DNA from: an uncultured Collinsella sp.
Lineage (GTDB): Bacteria; Actinomycetota; Coriobacteriia; Coriobacteriales; Coriobacteriaceae
Length of the DNA: 64,000 nt
Reading direction: 5' to 3'
Assembly (NCBI GenBank): GCA_958407465.1
Contig: CATYIV010000001.1
Span: 62,001 to 126,000, forward strand
Shown here: positions 25,123 through 34,181 of the stretch, piece by piece
Layout: every line of letters begins with the position of its first letter
Numbering within the stretch: position 1 is the first letter of the stretch
Notes under the pieces: generated by a model
Told to the model about the DNA's origin: nothing
Database searches by the model: none
Seen by the model: the letters and a program-made list of their open reading frames with translations, nothing else
Position numbers and translations under genes: made by a program

Positions 25123-26256
25123 ATGAGTGCTTTAACCACGCTGAACGCGCCGTTTCGCGCCGATATCGTCGGCAGCTTTCTTCGTCCACAGGCCGTAAAG
25201 GACGCCCGTGCCGCCTATGCTGCGGGCACACTCGACGCCGCCGGCCTTAAGGCCGTCGAGGATGAGGCCATTCGCGACCTGGTGGACAAGCAAAAGTCCG
25301 CTGGCCTGCAGGTGATTACCGATGGCGAGTTTCGCCGCAGTTACTGGCACCTCGACTTTATGTGGGGGCTCAACGGCATTGAACGCCGTACCTCGCGTAC
25401 GGGCTATATGTTCCACGACGAGGAGACCACAGCCGACACCGCCGTGGTAACCGGCCCCATTAGCGGCGAGAACCATCCGTTCGTCGAGCACTTTAAATTT
25501 GTCAAGGCGCTCGAGGGGGAGGGCCAGGTCGCGCGGCAAACCATTCCGGCGCCGATCCAGACGTTCTCCGAAGTCACGCTCGACCGCTGCGACGGCCAGC
25601 AGGAGAGCCTGCGCGCTGTCTATAAGACCGATGAGGAACTTGCCGACGCCATCGCAGCCGCTTATCGCACGGTGATCGCCGACCTGTACGCAGCAGGCTG
25701 CCGCAACATCCAGTTTGATGACTGCACCTGGGGCATCTACTGCGATACCGATTTTGTCGCCAAAACCGGCATGAGCCCGGTCGACCTGCAAAAGGTAAGC
25801 GAGCTGGGCGTGGCGCTCAACAACGCCGCCATCGAGGGCAAGCCCGACGACCTGGTCATTAACACGCACGTGTGCCGTGGTAACTACCACTCTACCTATG
25901 CCTTCGAGGGCGGCTATGACCCCATCGCGCCGTACCTGTTCGCACGCGAGGATGTCGACGCATTTTACCTGGAGTTCGATACGCCGCGCGCCGGTGGCTT
26001 TGAGCCGCTCAAGTACGTTGCTCCCGGCAAGAAGGTCGTGTTGGGCCTGGTGACCACCAAGGCCGCTGAGCTTGAGGACGAGGATGCCATCGTCGAGCGT
26101 ATTCACGAGGCTGCAAAGTATGTTCCGCTCGAGAACCTGTATCTGTCGCCCCAGTGCGGCTTTGCCAGCTGTGAGATTGGCAACAAGCTGACCGAGGACG
26201 AGCAATGGGCGAAGATCGCGCTGGTCAAGCGTATTGCCGAGCGTGTCTGGAAGTAG
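25123..26256 (+). CDS. Cobalamin-independent methionine synthase-like (MetE C-terminal/YxjG type)
   Basis: A 377-residue protein equal to the C-terminal catalytic barrel of MetE (full MetE is about 750). Features: DIVGSFLRP at the N-terminus, DGEFRR, IQFDDCTW, NTHVCRGNY (His and Cys zinc ligands), FYLEFDT (Glu), and SPQCGFASCE (second Cys). The zinc site that activates homocysteine looks complete. Such short forms use methyl donors other than polyglutamyl folate in some bacteria. AGGGAG precedes the ATG. Likely controlled by the upstream LysR. Confidence 0.92.
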   Translation: MSALTTLNAPFRADIVGSFLRPQAVKDARAAYAAGTLDAAGLKAVEDEAIRDLVDKQKSAGLQVITDGEFRRSYWHLDFMWGLNGIERRTSRTGYMFHDEETTADTAVVTGPISGENHPFVEHFKFVKALEGEGQVARQTIPAPIQTFSEVTLDRCDGQQESLRAVYKTDEELADAIAAAYRTVIADLYAAGCRNIQFDDCTWGIYCDTDFVAKTGMSPVDLQKVSELGVALNNAAIEGKPDDLVINTHVCRGNYHSTYAFEGGYDPIAPYLFAREDVDAFYLEFDTPRAGGFEPLKYVAPGKKVVLGLVTTKAAELEDEDAIVERIHEAAKYVPLENLYLSPQCGFASCEIGNKLTEDEQWAKIALVKRIAERVWK

Positions 26257-26378
26257 CAGTAGCGTTCGCAGGTGACGGCGCGTGCGAGACATGGCGTATC
26301 GCGTACAATGGTTCGGATCGTATCGTTCGGGCAGGTTATCCGATATGCCCGATCGCCCTTCCATTCGAAAGGACTCAC

Positions 26379-27713
26379 ATGTCCCAGCCTTCGACGCCCG
26401 TTGCCGCCGATGCCATCTACGACGCATCGTCGCTCGGCCGCCCGCGCATGTTCCTGCTCGGCCTACAGCACCTGTTTGCCATGTTTGGCGCCACCGTGCT
26501 GGTGCCCGTGCTCACCGGTCTCTCGGTTTCGGCGACGCTTTTGTTTGCCGGCTTGGGCACGCTGCTGTTCCACTTCCTGTCGCGCGGTAAGGTGCCGGCA
26601 TTCCTGGGGTCGTCGTTTGCCTTTATCGCAGGTTATGCCGCCATCGCGCCCAACGGCGAGACCGAGCTTTTGCCCTACGCCTGCCTGGGCGTAGCCTGCG
26701 CCGGTCTGCTCTATCCGGTGCTGGCGGCGCTCTTCCGCGCGTTTGGCGCCAAGCGTGTCATGCGTTTCTTTCCGCTGGTGGTGACTGGCCCCATCGTCAT
26801 TTCCATCGGCTTGATCCTGGCAAGTTCCGCTATTGCTAACTGCCAGACCAACTGGCTTGTGGCTGTCATTGGCGTTGCCGTTATCGTCATCTGCAACATC
26901 TGGGGCCGTGGCATGGTCAAGATCGTGCCGATTTTGCTGGGCGTTGTGGTGAGCTATGCCGTTGCGGCTGCGCTCGGCGAGGTTGATTTCTCGGGCGTTG
27001 CCGCCGCTCCGTGGGTCGGTCTGCCCATCGTGTGGGACAACACCGTGTTTGCACTCTTTGGGCCGCAGTTCGATAGCGGTCTTGCCACGACGGCCATCAT
27101 CACCATCATGCCGCTGGCCTTCGCGACCATGATCGAGCATATCGGCGATATCTCTGCTATCGGTTCGACTTGCGAGCGCAACTACATTGCCGATCCCGGT
27201 CTGCATCGCACGCTGCTCGGCGACGGCCTTGCCACGATTCTGGCTTCGCTCTTTGGCGCTCCGGCCAACACTACGTATGGTGAGAACACCGGCGTGCTCG
27301 CCCTGACGCGCGTGTTCGACCCGCGCGTAATTCGAATTGCCGCGTGTTGCGCCATCGTGCTTTCGTTCTGCCCCAAGTTCGCGGCTGTCATTGCGGCCAT
27401 GCCGGCGTGTGTGATCGGCGGTGTGTCGCTCGTGCTCTACGGCATGATCAGCGCTGTGGGCGTCCGCAACCTCATCGAGAACCAGGTCGATTTCCAGAAC
27501 AACCGCAATGTGCTGGTGGCGGCTCTGGTGCTCGTGCTTTCGCTCGGCATTGCTTACAGCACCGCCAGTGCCATCGTGCTGGAGCTGGGCGGCGTGACCA
27601 TTTCGCTGTCCGGCATTGCCGTGGGCTCACTGGTGGGCATTGTGCTCAACGCCATCCTGCCGGGTAACGACTTTGAGTTTGATGTCTCCGAGCTTGAGGA
27701 GGCTGCTGAGTAG
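26379..27713 (+). CDS. Uracil/xanthine permease (NCS2, UraA-like)
   Basis: A 444-residue protein with about 14 transmembrane segments of the NCS2/NAT family. FLLGLQHLFAMFGATVLVP is the first helix, TMIEHIGDISAIG holds the substrate-binding Glu, and GAPANTTYGENTGVLALT is the second half-helix motif. It should import uracil or xanthine with protons. The ATG at 26379 follows AAAGGA. A candidate TACAAT -10 box lies at about 26305. A terminator follows at 27739. Confidence 0.93.
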   Translation: MSQPSTPVAADAIYDASSLGRPRMFLLGLQHLFAMFGATVLVPVLTGLSVSATLLFAGLGTLLFHFLSRGKVPAFLGSSFAFIAGYAAIAPNGETELLPYACLGVACAGLLYPVLAALFRAFGAKRVMRFFPLVVTGPIVISIGLILASSAIANCQTNWLVAVIGVAVIVICNIWGRGMVKIVPILLGVVVSYAVAAALGEVDFSGVAAAPWVGLPIVWDNTVFALFGPQFDSGLATTAIITIMPLAFATMIEHIGDISAIGSTCERNYIADPGLHRTLLGDGLATILASLFGAPANTTYGENTGVLALTRVFDPRVIRIAACCAIVLSFCPKFAAVIAAMPACVIGGVSLVLYGMISAVGVRNLIENQVDFQNNRNVLVAALVLVLSLGIAYSTASAIVLELGGVTISLSGIAVGSLVGIVLNAILPGNDFEFDVSELEEAAE

Positions 27714-27738
27714 CAGCTGCGTTCAGCTAAAACAAGAT

Positions 27739-27776
27739 ATGGTGCCCATGCGTATATGCGTGTGGGCACCATTTTT
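27739..27776 (+). terminator. Intrinsic terminator after the permease gene
   Basis: 10-bp stem ATGGTGCCCA / TGGGCACCAT followed by TTTTTAAT. Confidence 0.88.
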
Positions 27777-28440
27777 AATGTGTCAGTATCCAGTGGATGC
27801 CGCGGGCCATGCGTAAGTCGGTTTGGGCAAAGTGATTGCCGGGGTTGAGCTCCAGCGTTGTTGGAATGCCGCGCTCGACGAGCAACACTTCCATCGCGCG
27901 TGTGTCGTCGAGTACATGCCGCATCATGCGGTTGGGCGTCTTGGTTTCCTTTTTGCCGAGTGACAGGTAGACGGCTTGCGGGCTGCCGGCAAAAGGGGCC
28001 GTGCTGGCACGGTCGACAAAGTCGGGAAACCATAGCGACCCCGATGCGCTCGCGGCGCGGTCAAAGGCGTCGGTTTGCCAGAGGGACCAGAGTGCGAAGA
28101 GGCCCGCGAGCGAGTAACCGGCAATGCCGCGCCAGGTGGGCGGCTGAGGAAGCGACGACTCGACCTGGGGGATTATCTGATTCAGCAGCTCATCAAGAAA
28201 ATCGGCAGCTTGGCCGCCGAAAGGCTCGGCATCGCGTACGGTCCCGTCGCATGCCCAGGGGCTCAGCTCGCGATTCCAATCGAGCCCGCCAATGGTGACG
28301 AGGGCGAATGGCGGACAGTCGAGCTCTCGGCAACACTTATAAACCTCGCTGCCGTCGCCCACGACCACAGGAAGGTAGATGACAGGCGCGCTTTCCGTAT
28401 GATTCGAATAAACGGTTATCTGCTTTTGATGCGCTTCCAT
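27775..28440 (-). CDS. Alpha/beta-hydrolase esterase (Fes/esterase D-like)
   Basis: A 221-residue putative esterase. The nucleophile elbow is GYSLAG (about residues 107-112) and the terminal His lies in NPGNHFAQTD (about 200). ASGSLWFPDF is typical of the enterochelin esterase/PF00756 family. No signal peptide. GAGAAG precedes the ATG. Substrate unknown. It is convergent with the uracil permease. Confidence 0.85.
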   Translation of the reverse strand: MEAHQKQITVYSNHTESAPVIYLPVVVGDGSEVYKCCRELDCPPFALVTIGGLDWNRELSPWACDGTVRDAEPFGGQAADFLDELLNQIIPQVESSLPQPPTWRGIAGYSLAGLFALWSLWQTDAFDRAASASGSLWFPDFVDRASTAPFAGSPQAVYLSLGKKETKTPNRMMRHVLDDTRAMEVLLVERGIPTTLELNPGNHFAQTDLRMARGIHWILTH

Positions 28441-28551
28441 GACGGGCTTCTCTCAGTGTTGTGATATCGGCAGCCCCAATTGTCGCACGCCAGCGTATGC
28501 CGGTTGGGCTAGACCAAAGACAATCTCGTGCATCCCCTGCGGACGCATATG

Positions 28552-28590
28552 GAAAACGCCACCGCCGGAGGGGAGCTCGGCGGTGACGTT
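28552..28590 (-). terminator. Terminator after surface protein A
   Basis: Stem CACCGCCG / CGGCGGTG (28560-28567, 28578-28585). The minus strand then reads GGCGTTTTCC. Confidence 0.7.
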
Positions 28591-28647
28591 GTTAAACGGT
28601 GCTGGGGCTCGGGGCCTTCGCGGGAGCTGCCATGTGCGCAGAGGCGT

Positions 28648-30432
28648 CTAAGAACGCTTACGGCTCGCCATGGTGCCTGCGGCGATAGCGGCTGTTCCCG
28701 CAAGGACGGTTGCCACGATGGCCGCACCCGAGGTGTCGCCGGTTGCCGCGAGCACGCCGGTAGTCTTGGCTTTCGTGGTTGAAGCCGCAACGGCCTTGGT
28801 CGGCTTTGAGCCCTCAGGCTTGGGGTTCTGCTTGGACTCCGCGGGCTTGCTTTCTGCGGGCTTGGTCTCGTCGGGCTTGGGGTCTTCCGGCTTGGCTACC
28901 TCGGGAGGTGCGATGGTCGTACTTTTGGCGACTGCTTTGATATAGAGGGAGTCGACCGTGGCGTCGCCCGTGCCGATGGCTTGGCCTGCCTCGTAGATGC
29001 CGTCACGGAGCTTGCGATAGTCAATGACCTTGCCGCCTTCGGGCGTCTGGATGGCGGCGTTCTCAATTTTGATGGTGCCGATTGTCTTGCCGTCAGCGCT
29101 CATGGCACGGGCAAAGATTGCCGCTGTATCTCCTTCGGCCGTTACCTTGCTGCGGATGATCGAGATGACTGCGGGTGTGATGCCCTCGCTGGTCTGGGCG
29201 ATGATGCCGATGTTCTCGCCTTGGGGTTCGCGCCTCGTCTCGCCATCTTGGTTTTCGCTGTAGGGGATGGGGCCGTCGCCGTTCTCGACATAGCGGGCTA
29301 TGGCCTTGACAACGGAGTCGCTGATGTAGATGTGGCCGCCCTTCTCGTTGGGTCGATCGTTTCTGGTGGAGAATGCAGCCGAAACCTCGCCTTCCGCAAA
29401 CGCGTCCACGGTGGAGCCGTTCTTGACGACGATGTCGTCCTGGTAGGTGAAGAGGGCGTTGGCGCCACCGTATCTGCCTTTACTTGCACGGACCGTCACG
29501 TTTGCATGATCGAGGGTGATGCCCTTGTGGGCATAGACGCCATATTCAACACCGTTTACGTTGAGGGAGGCGTTTGTGGCTGCGAGGCTGCCCTTGGCCT
29601 CGACGGCAGCGTCTTTCTCGGAGCTTGCCTTGACCTGGCCGCCGTCCGAGATGTTGATATTGCCGCCGCTCCAAAGGGCCTCACCATCGGCTGAGCTTGC
29701 CTCGACCGTCCCGCCACCCTTGATGGTGAGGTTCTTGTCGGCTCCAATACCCTTGTCCTTGGTAGCCCTGGCGGTGACGGCTCCGCTGTCGTCAATCGTG
29801 ATATTGCCGTTTGCCCTGATGCCATCCGATGCACCCGTGGCGTTGACGTTGCCCGAACCTTTGATAGCGAGATTACCTCCGGCATTGATGGCATCAAACC
29901 CAGTGCTCGTGGCGTTGACGGATCCGGCTCCGTCGATGTTGATATTACCCGTGGAGAGGATAGCGTCCTCAGTAGATGTCACGCTGAGCGTGCCGCCCTC
30001 GTCGCCTTGGATATTGAGCTCGGCATTCTCGTTAGTGCCATGAGAAACGTTGATGCTTTCGATCCATTCGGCAGTGACGATGTTGGTTCCCGAGTAATTC
30101 ACGTTGAGCTTGCCTGCGGCCTGGATCTCGCCGCCGTTATAGTTGTTGAGCTTCAAGTCGTCGGCGCCGTCCCACGACCAGGTACCGGCCTCGTCGCTCG
30201 CCGCGGTGTTGTACTTGTTGCCGCCGACCTTGACCCATTCCGCTGCGAGCGAGACGCTCGGCATGAGCAGCGAGCTCACCGTGAGCGCGCACACGGCGCC
30301 CGCGACGATGCGGCGCGTCACGCGGCGCCAGCTGCCGTGCGCGAGTCCTATGCGACGGCGAACGTCGGGTTCGGCAACATGGGTTCCGGCGGTAGTGTCA
30401 TTGCGTTTGGGGGTCGTGAACAAGGCTGCCAT
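28648..30432 (-). CDS. Sortase-anchored repeat surface protein A
   Basis: A 594-residue secreted protein. The basic N-region and hydrophobic signal core IVAGAVCALTVSSLLMPSVS lead to a likely cleavage near LAAEW (about residue 50). Roughly 24-residue repeats of the type (N)I(T/N)I-x-GSG-x-V-x-A fill the middle and suggest a beta-solenoid. A Lys/Pro/Glu-rich wall-spanning linker precedes a sorting signal: LAATGD, hydrophobic helix, RKRS tail. LAATGD varies from LPxTG but fits coriobacterial sortase signals. The start at 30432 has GGGAG six bases before it. Paralogue of the gene at 30704. Adhesin-like role inferred. Confidence 0.85.
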   Translation of the reverse strand: MAALFTTPKRNDTTAGTHVAEPDVRRRIGLAHGSWRRVTRRIVAGAVCALTVSSLLMPSVSLAAEWVKVGGNKYNTAASDEAGTWSWDGADDLKLNNYNGGEIQAAGKLNVNYSGTNIVTAEWIESINVSHGTNENAELNIQGDEGGTLSVTSTEDAILSTGNINIDGAGSVNATSTGFDAINAGGNLAIKGSGNVNATGASDGIRANGNITIDDSGAVTARATKDKGIGADKNLTIKGGGTVEASSADGEALWSGGNINISDGGQVKASSEKDAAVEAKGSLAATNASLNVNGVEYGVYAHKGITLDHANVTVRASKGRYGGANALFTYQDDIVVKNGSTVDAFAEGEVSAAFSTRNDRPNEKGGHIYISDSVVKAIARYVENGDGPIPYSENQDGETRREPQGENIGIIAQTSEGITPAVISIIRSKVTAEGDTAAIFARAMSADGKTIGTIKIENAAIQTPEGGKVIDYRKLRDGIYEAGQAIGTGDATVDSLYIKAVAKSTTIAPPEVAKPEDPKPDETKPAESKPAESKQNPKPEGSKPTKAVAASTTKAKTTGVLAATGDTSGAAIVATVLAGTAAIAAGTMASRKRS

Positions 30433-30536
30433 GGTTGCTCCCGTTCTCATAGGGCCTATACGACTAGATTCAGCGTATCTGCTGGATGTTGCCGGCGGTA
30501 GTGCCGTTTGGAGGGCAAAATGGCCAAAATGGGGGA
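30433..30536 (-). promoter_or_regulatory. Conserved leader of surface protein A gene
   Basis: About 104 bp, aligned without gaps to 32471-32574 upstream of the paralogue at nearly 90% identity by eye. Identity stops abruptly beyond it. It includes CCGGCGGTAGTGCCGTTT and GAGGGCAAAATG (plus strand) and likely carries promoter and 5' UTR. Confidence 0.7.
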
Positions 30537-30571
30537 GAAATAGGCCGCACGCCGGCGCAGGGACCGGCGCT

Positions 30572-30610
30572 AAAAGAAAAGCGCGGGGCCGCATGGCGAC
30601 TCCGCGCTTT
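30572..30610 (-). terminator. Duplicated permease terminator (copy 2)
   Basis: Stem AAAGCGCGG / CCGCGCTTT with a T-rich minus-strand tail (complement of AAAAGAAAA). It matches the terminator at 32611-32651 that follows the complete permease. Confidence 0.8.
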
Positions 30611-30636
30611 ATTGTTCAGCTTTTGCAGCCTTGCCC

Positions 30637-30683
30637 TTACGCTACGAAGAAGTAGACGAGGAAGGCAAGGGCCGCGATCCACC
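30637..30683 (-). pseudogene. Remnant of the purine permease C-terminus
   Basis: Minus-strand translation gives WIAALAFLVYFFVA followed by a stop, identical in protein to the last 14 residues of the permease at 32678. The surrounding DNA also matches. Nothing else of the permease is present. It marks the left edge of a tandem duplication. Confidence 0.85.
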
Positions 30684-30703
30684 CGTCCCGTGCGAAAAAG
30701 TGT

Positions 30704-32470
30704 TTACGAGCGCTTGCGGCTCACCACGGCGCCCGCGGCGATGGCGGCTGTTCCCGCAAGGGCGGCTGCCACGATGGCTGCGCTCGAGGCGTCGCCGGTT
30801 GCTGCGAGTTTGCCGGCGATCTTGGCTCCCGTGGCTGCAACTGCAACGGTCTTGGTCGTCTTCGTGCCCTCGGACTTGGAACCCTCGGGCTTGGTCTCGC
30901 CTGGCTTCTCCTCGGGTTTGATCTCCTCGGGAGGCGCGATGACCGTGCTCTTGGTGACAGCTTCGTTATAGGGGGAGTCGATCACAGCGTCGCCCGTGCC
31001 GATGGTTTGACCCACCACGTAGAAGATGCCGTCATCGAGTTCTTCCTTGTTGCGATAGCCAATGATCTTGCCGCCTGTGGGCGTCTGGATGGGAGCGCCT
31101 TCGATCTCGATGGTGCCGATTGTCTCGCCGTCCGCGCTCACGGCAAGGGCGAAGATTGCCGCCGTGTCTCCCTCAGCTGTGACCTTACTGCGGACAATCG
31201 AGATGGTCGCGGGCGTGATGCCCTCCTTGGTCCGGGCAAAGATGCCGATGTTCACGCCCCTATGCTCGGGAATGACCGCGCCGCTTTGGTCGTTGCTGTA
31301 GTGATCGGGGCCGTCGCTACCGGACTCGACATAGCGGGCTATAGCCTTGACAACGGAGTCACTAATGTAGATGTGACCACCCGCTTCGTTGGGGTAGTAG
31401 TTTCTGGTGGAGATTGCGGTCGAGAACTGGCCTTCTGCGAACGCATCCACGATCGAGCCGTTCTTGATGACGATGTCGTCCTCGTCGGTGAAGAGGGCGC
31501 TGGCTTCATCGTTCCCTGCACTTGCACGGACCGTTACGGTTGCGCCATCGAACGTGATGCCCTTGTAGACATAGATGCCATACCCAACGCCACTTGCGTT
31601 GAGGGAAGCGTTCGTGACCGTGAGGCTGTTTTTACCGTCGATGGCGGCGTCTTCCTCGGAGCTTGCCTTGACCTGGCTGCCACCCGAGATCTCGATGTTG
31701 CCGTCGGCCCAAATCGCATTGTCTTTGATAGAGCTTGCCTCTACCTTGCCGCCGCCCTTTATGATGAGGTTCTCGTTAGCATCGATACCCTGATCCTCGG
31801 TGGCCTTGGCGGTGACGGTTCCGCTGTTGTCGATCGTGATGTTGCCGTCGGCCCTGATGCCATCCGAATCACCCGTGGCGTTAACGTTTCCCGAGCCCTT
31901 GATGGTGACATCGCCCCCGGCATCGATGGCATCGTGCTCGGTGCTCGTGGCGTTGACAGTGCCAGCGCCGTCGATGTTGATGCTGCCGACGGAAGTGATG
32001 GCGTCACGAGAAGATGACACGTTGAGCGTGCTGGACGCGTCGCCCTGAATATTAAGCTCGGCGTTCTCGTTCGCGCCATCCTTAACCTTGATGCCGCGGC
32101 CGTCGCCGTTAGTGACGGTGTTGTTGCCCTCGTAGCTCACGTTGAGCTTGCCCGCTGCCTCGATCGCGCCGCCGTTATAGCCGTTGAGCTTCATGTCGTC
32201 GGCGCCGTCCCAGGCCCAGGTGCCGGCCTCGTCGCCTGCTGCAGTGTTGTACTGAGTGCCGCCGACGTTGACCCACTCGGCCGCGAGCGAGACGCTCGGC
32301 ATGAGCAGCGAGCTCACCGCAAGCGCGCATACGGCGCCTACAACGATGCGGCGCGTCACGCGGCGCCAGCTGCCGTGTGCGAGCAGCGTGCGACGGCGCA
32401 CGTCGGGCTCGACAAAATGGGCTCCAGAGGTTTTGTCATTGCGCTTGGGGGTCGTGAACAAGGCGGCCAT
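30704..32470 (-). CDS. Sortase-anchored repeat surface protein B
   Basis: A 588-residue paralogue of protein A with the same signal peptide, beta-solenoid-like repeats, Pro/Glu/Lys linker and LAATGD-hydrophobic-RKRS tail. N-terminal residues MAALFTTPKRND and the signal region are nearly identical; the middle diverges more, as expected for exposed surface. The ATG at 32470 follows GGGAG. It lies directly downstream of the purine permease gene and its terminator. The product should be displayed on the cell wall; ligand unknown. Confidence 0.85.
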   Translation of the reverse strand: MAALFTTPKRNDKTSGAHFVEPDVRRRTLLAHGSWRRVTRRIVVGAVCALAVSSLLMPSVSLAAEWVNVGGTQYNTAAGDEAGTWAWDGADDMKLNGYNGGAIEAAGKLNVSYEGNNTVTNGDGRGIKVKDGANENAELNIQGDASSTLNVSSSRDAITSVGSINIDGAGTVNATSTEHDAIDAGGDVTIKGSGNVNATGDSDGIRADGNITIDNSGTVTAKATEDQGIDANENLIIKGGGKVEASSIKDNAIWADGNIEISGGSQVKASSEEDAAIDGKNSLTVTNASLNASGVGYGIYVYKGITFDGATVTVRASAGNDEASALFTDEDDIVIKNGSIVDAFAEGQFSTAISTRNYYPNEAGGHIYISDSVVKAIARYVESGSDGPDHYSNDQSGAVIPEHRGVNIGIFARTKEGITPATISIVRSKVTAEGDTAAIFALAVSADGETIGTIEIEGAPIQTPTGGKIIGYRNKEELDDGIFYVVGQTIGTGDAVIDSPYNEAVTKSTVIAPPEEIKPEEKPGETKPEGSKSEGTKTTKTVAVAATGAKIAGKLAATGDASSAAIVAAALAGTAAIAAGAVVSRKRS

Positions 32471-32574
32471 GGTTACTCCCATCCTCATAGGGCCTATGCG
32501 ATTACGCCCAGCATATCTGCAGGATGTAGCCGGCGGTAGTGCCGTTTTGAGGGCAAAATGTCCAAAACTCGGGA
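32471..32574 (-). promoter_or_regulatory. Conserved leader of surface protein B gene
   Basis: Counterpart of 30433-30536. The shared block runs from the start codon to GGCAAAATGTCCAAAACTCGGGA (plus strand, divided by substitutions) and then diverges, marking a functional or recently duplicated leader. Confidence 0.7.
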
Positions 32575-32610
32575 AGCAATACATCGCGCGTCCGTGCGTT
32601 GCCTGGCTTT

Positions 32611-32651
32611 AAAAGAAAAGCGCGGAGCCGCTCGATGCGACTCCGCGCTTT
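32611..32651 (-). terminator. Terminator after the purine permease
   Basis: Stem AAAGCGCGGA / TCCGCGCTTT with a T-rich minus-strand tail, 26 bp after the permease stop. Confidence 0.85.
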
Positions 32652-32677
32652 GGTGTTCTGCTTTGGCAGCTTTGCCG

Positions 32678-33988
32678 CTACGCTACAAAGAAGTAGACGA
32701 GGAAGGCGAGGGCTGCGATCCACATGAGCGGCTTGATCTTGGAGGCCTCGCCCTTAAAGAGCGCGACGATCACGTAGGCGATAAAGCCCAGGCCAATGCC
32801 GGCAGAGATGGAGTAGGTGAAGGGCACGCCGGCGACAATCATGAACGCCGGGAAACCCTGCGACACGTCGGACCAGTCGATCTCGGAGGCCTCGCTCATC
32901 ATGAGGTAGCCGACGTAGACCAGAGCACCGCAGGTGGCGGCGCTGGAAACGATGGTGACGATGGGGGAGAAGAACGCGGCGAGAATGAACAACACGCCGG
33001 TGGTGACGGAGGTGAGGCCCGTGCGGCCACCGTCGGCAGCGCCAGAGGTGGACTCGACGAAGGTGGTGATGGAGGAGACGCCCATGAAACCGCCCACAGC
33101 AGCGGCGGCGGAGTCGACGATCAGGATCTCCTTGATATTCTCGACGTTGCCGTCGTCGGTGAGGAACTCGCCCTGCTTGGCCACGGCCATCGCGGTGCCC
33201 ATGGTGTCGAAGAAGTCGCTCATGAGCAGCGAGAACGAGATGACGAGGAGCGCGGGGTCGGTAAGGACCTTGACGATGGCAGGCACGCCGCCGGCGTCGG
33301 CGATGGGGCCACCGATGCTCGAGAAGTCGAGCGGGGCGATGATACCGGTCGGAGCCTGGGTCACACCTAGGGGGATACCGGCGATGACGGCGACGACGAT
33401 GCCGATGAGCAGCGAGCCGGGGACGTTGCGGCAGGCGAGGGCGACTGTCACCAGGATGGAGATGATGCCGACGATGAAGGTGGGGGAGGTGATGTCGCCC
33501 AGACCGACGAGTGTACCGGCGCCAGCGGTGATAATGCCGGCATCGCACAGGCCAATCATGGCGATGAACAGGCCCAGACCCACCGAGATGGCGTGACGCA
33601 GGACAACCGGGATGGCGTCCATGATGGCCTCGCGCAGGCCACAAAGCACGAGCAGCAAGATGACGACGCCCTCAAGGAAGATGACGCTCATGGCCACGTG
33701 CCAGTCACCGCCGCAGACGGTGGTGGCGATTCCAGCGATCATCGCGTTGACGCCTAAGCCCGACGCGCAGGCGAGCGGGCGGTTGGCGAAGATGCCCATG
33801 CAGATGGTCATGATGCCGGCGCCCAGGCAGGTGGCGCAGGCGAGCGCCCCCGCATCGATGCCGGCGCCCGAGAGCACCGCGGGGTTGACGGCAATGATGT
33901 AGGCCATTGCCAGGAACGTTGTCAGTCCAGCGCGAAGTTCGGTCCCGATTGTGGACTTACGCTCGCTGACGTGAAATAGTTCGTCCAT
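32678..33988 (-). CDS. NCS2 purine (guanine/hypoxanthine) permease, AzgA-like
   Basis: A 436-residue, about 12-14-helix transporter. TEIRAGLTTF-like TELRAGLTTFLAMAYIIAVNP at the N-terminus, GLGVNAMIA, SLLMSDFFDTMGTAMAVAKQ and SSITTFVESTSGAADGGRTG are hallmarks of the AzgA/PbuG branch. It should import hypoxanthine, guanine or adenine with protons. The start at 33988 follows AAAGGG. Its last codons and terminator were copied between the two surface genes. No purine riboswitch was recognised upstream. Confidence 0.92.
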   Translation of the reverse strand: MDELFHVSERKSTIGTELRAGLTTFLAMAYIIAVNPAVLSGAGIDAGALACATCLGAGIMTICMGIFANRPLACASGLGVNAMIAGIATTVCGGDWHVAMSVIFLEGVVILLLVLCGLREAIMDAIPVVLRHAISVGLGLFIAMIGLCDAGIITAGAGTLVGLGDITSPTFIVGIISILVTVALACRNVPGSLLIGIVVAVIAGIPLGVTQAPTGIIAPLDFSSIGGPIADAGGVPAIVKVLTDPALLVISFSLLMSDFFDTMGTAMAVAKQGEFLTDDGNVENIKEILIVDSAAAAVGGFMGVSSITTFVESTSGAADGGRTGLTSVTTGVLFILAAFFSPIVTIVSSAATCGALVYVGYLMMSEASEIDWSDVSQGFPAFMIVAGVPFTYSISAGIGLGFIAYVIVALFKGEASKIKPLMWIAALAFLVYFFVA

Positions 33989-34181
33989 GCATACCCTTTC
34001 CTTGTTCGGCCCCGAGTTTAGGCCAATTGACACGAACTCACTTACTATATCGCCTTTACAACCTTGCTGTTCCTCACATGTTGATGTTCGGCGCTTTGTA
34101 GCGGACGGGCGGTATTTTCCGTATGAAAATGTGTGGGTACCGTATACTTAAGCGGTTACAACGACCCCTATGGAGGAACGT

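Noticed and set aside
30433..30594. Upstream extension of surface protein A with a frame reading ALPPATSSRYAESSRIGP
   Set aside because: The extension would be translated leader DNA; a signal peptide and GGGAG support the start at 30432. Similar extension before protein B rejected for the same reason.
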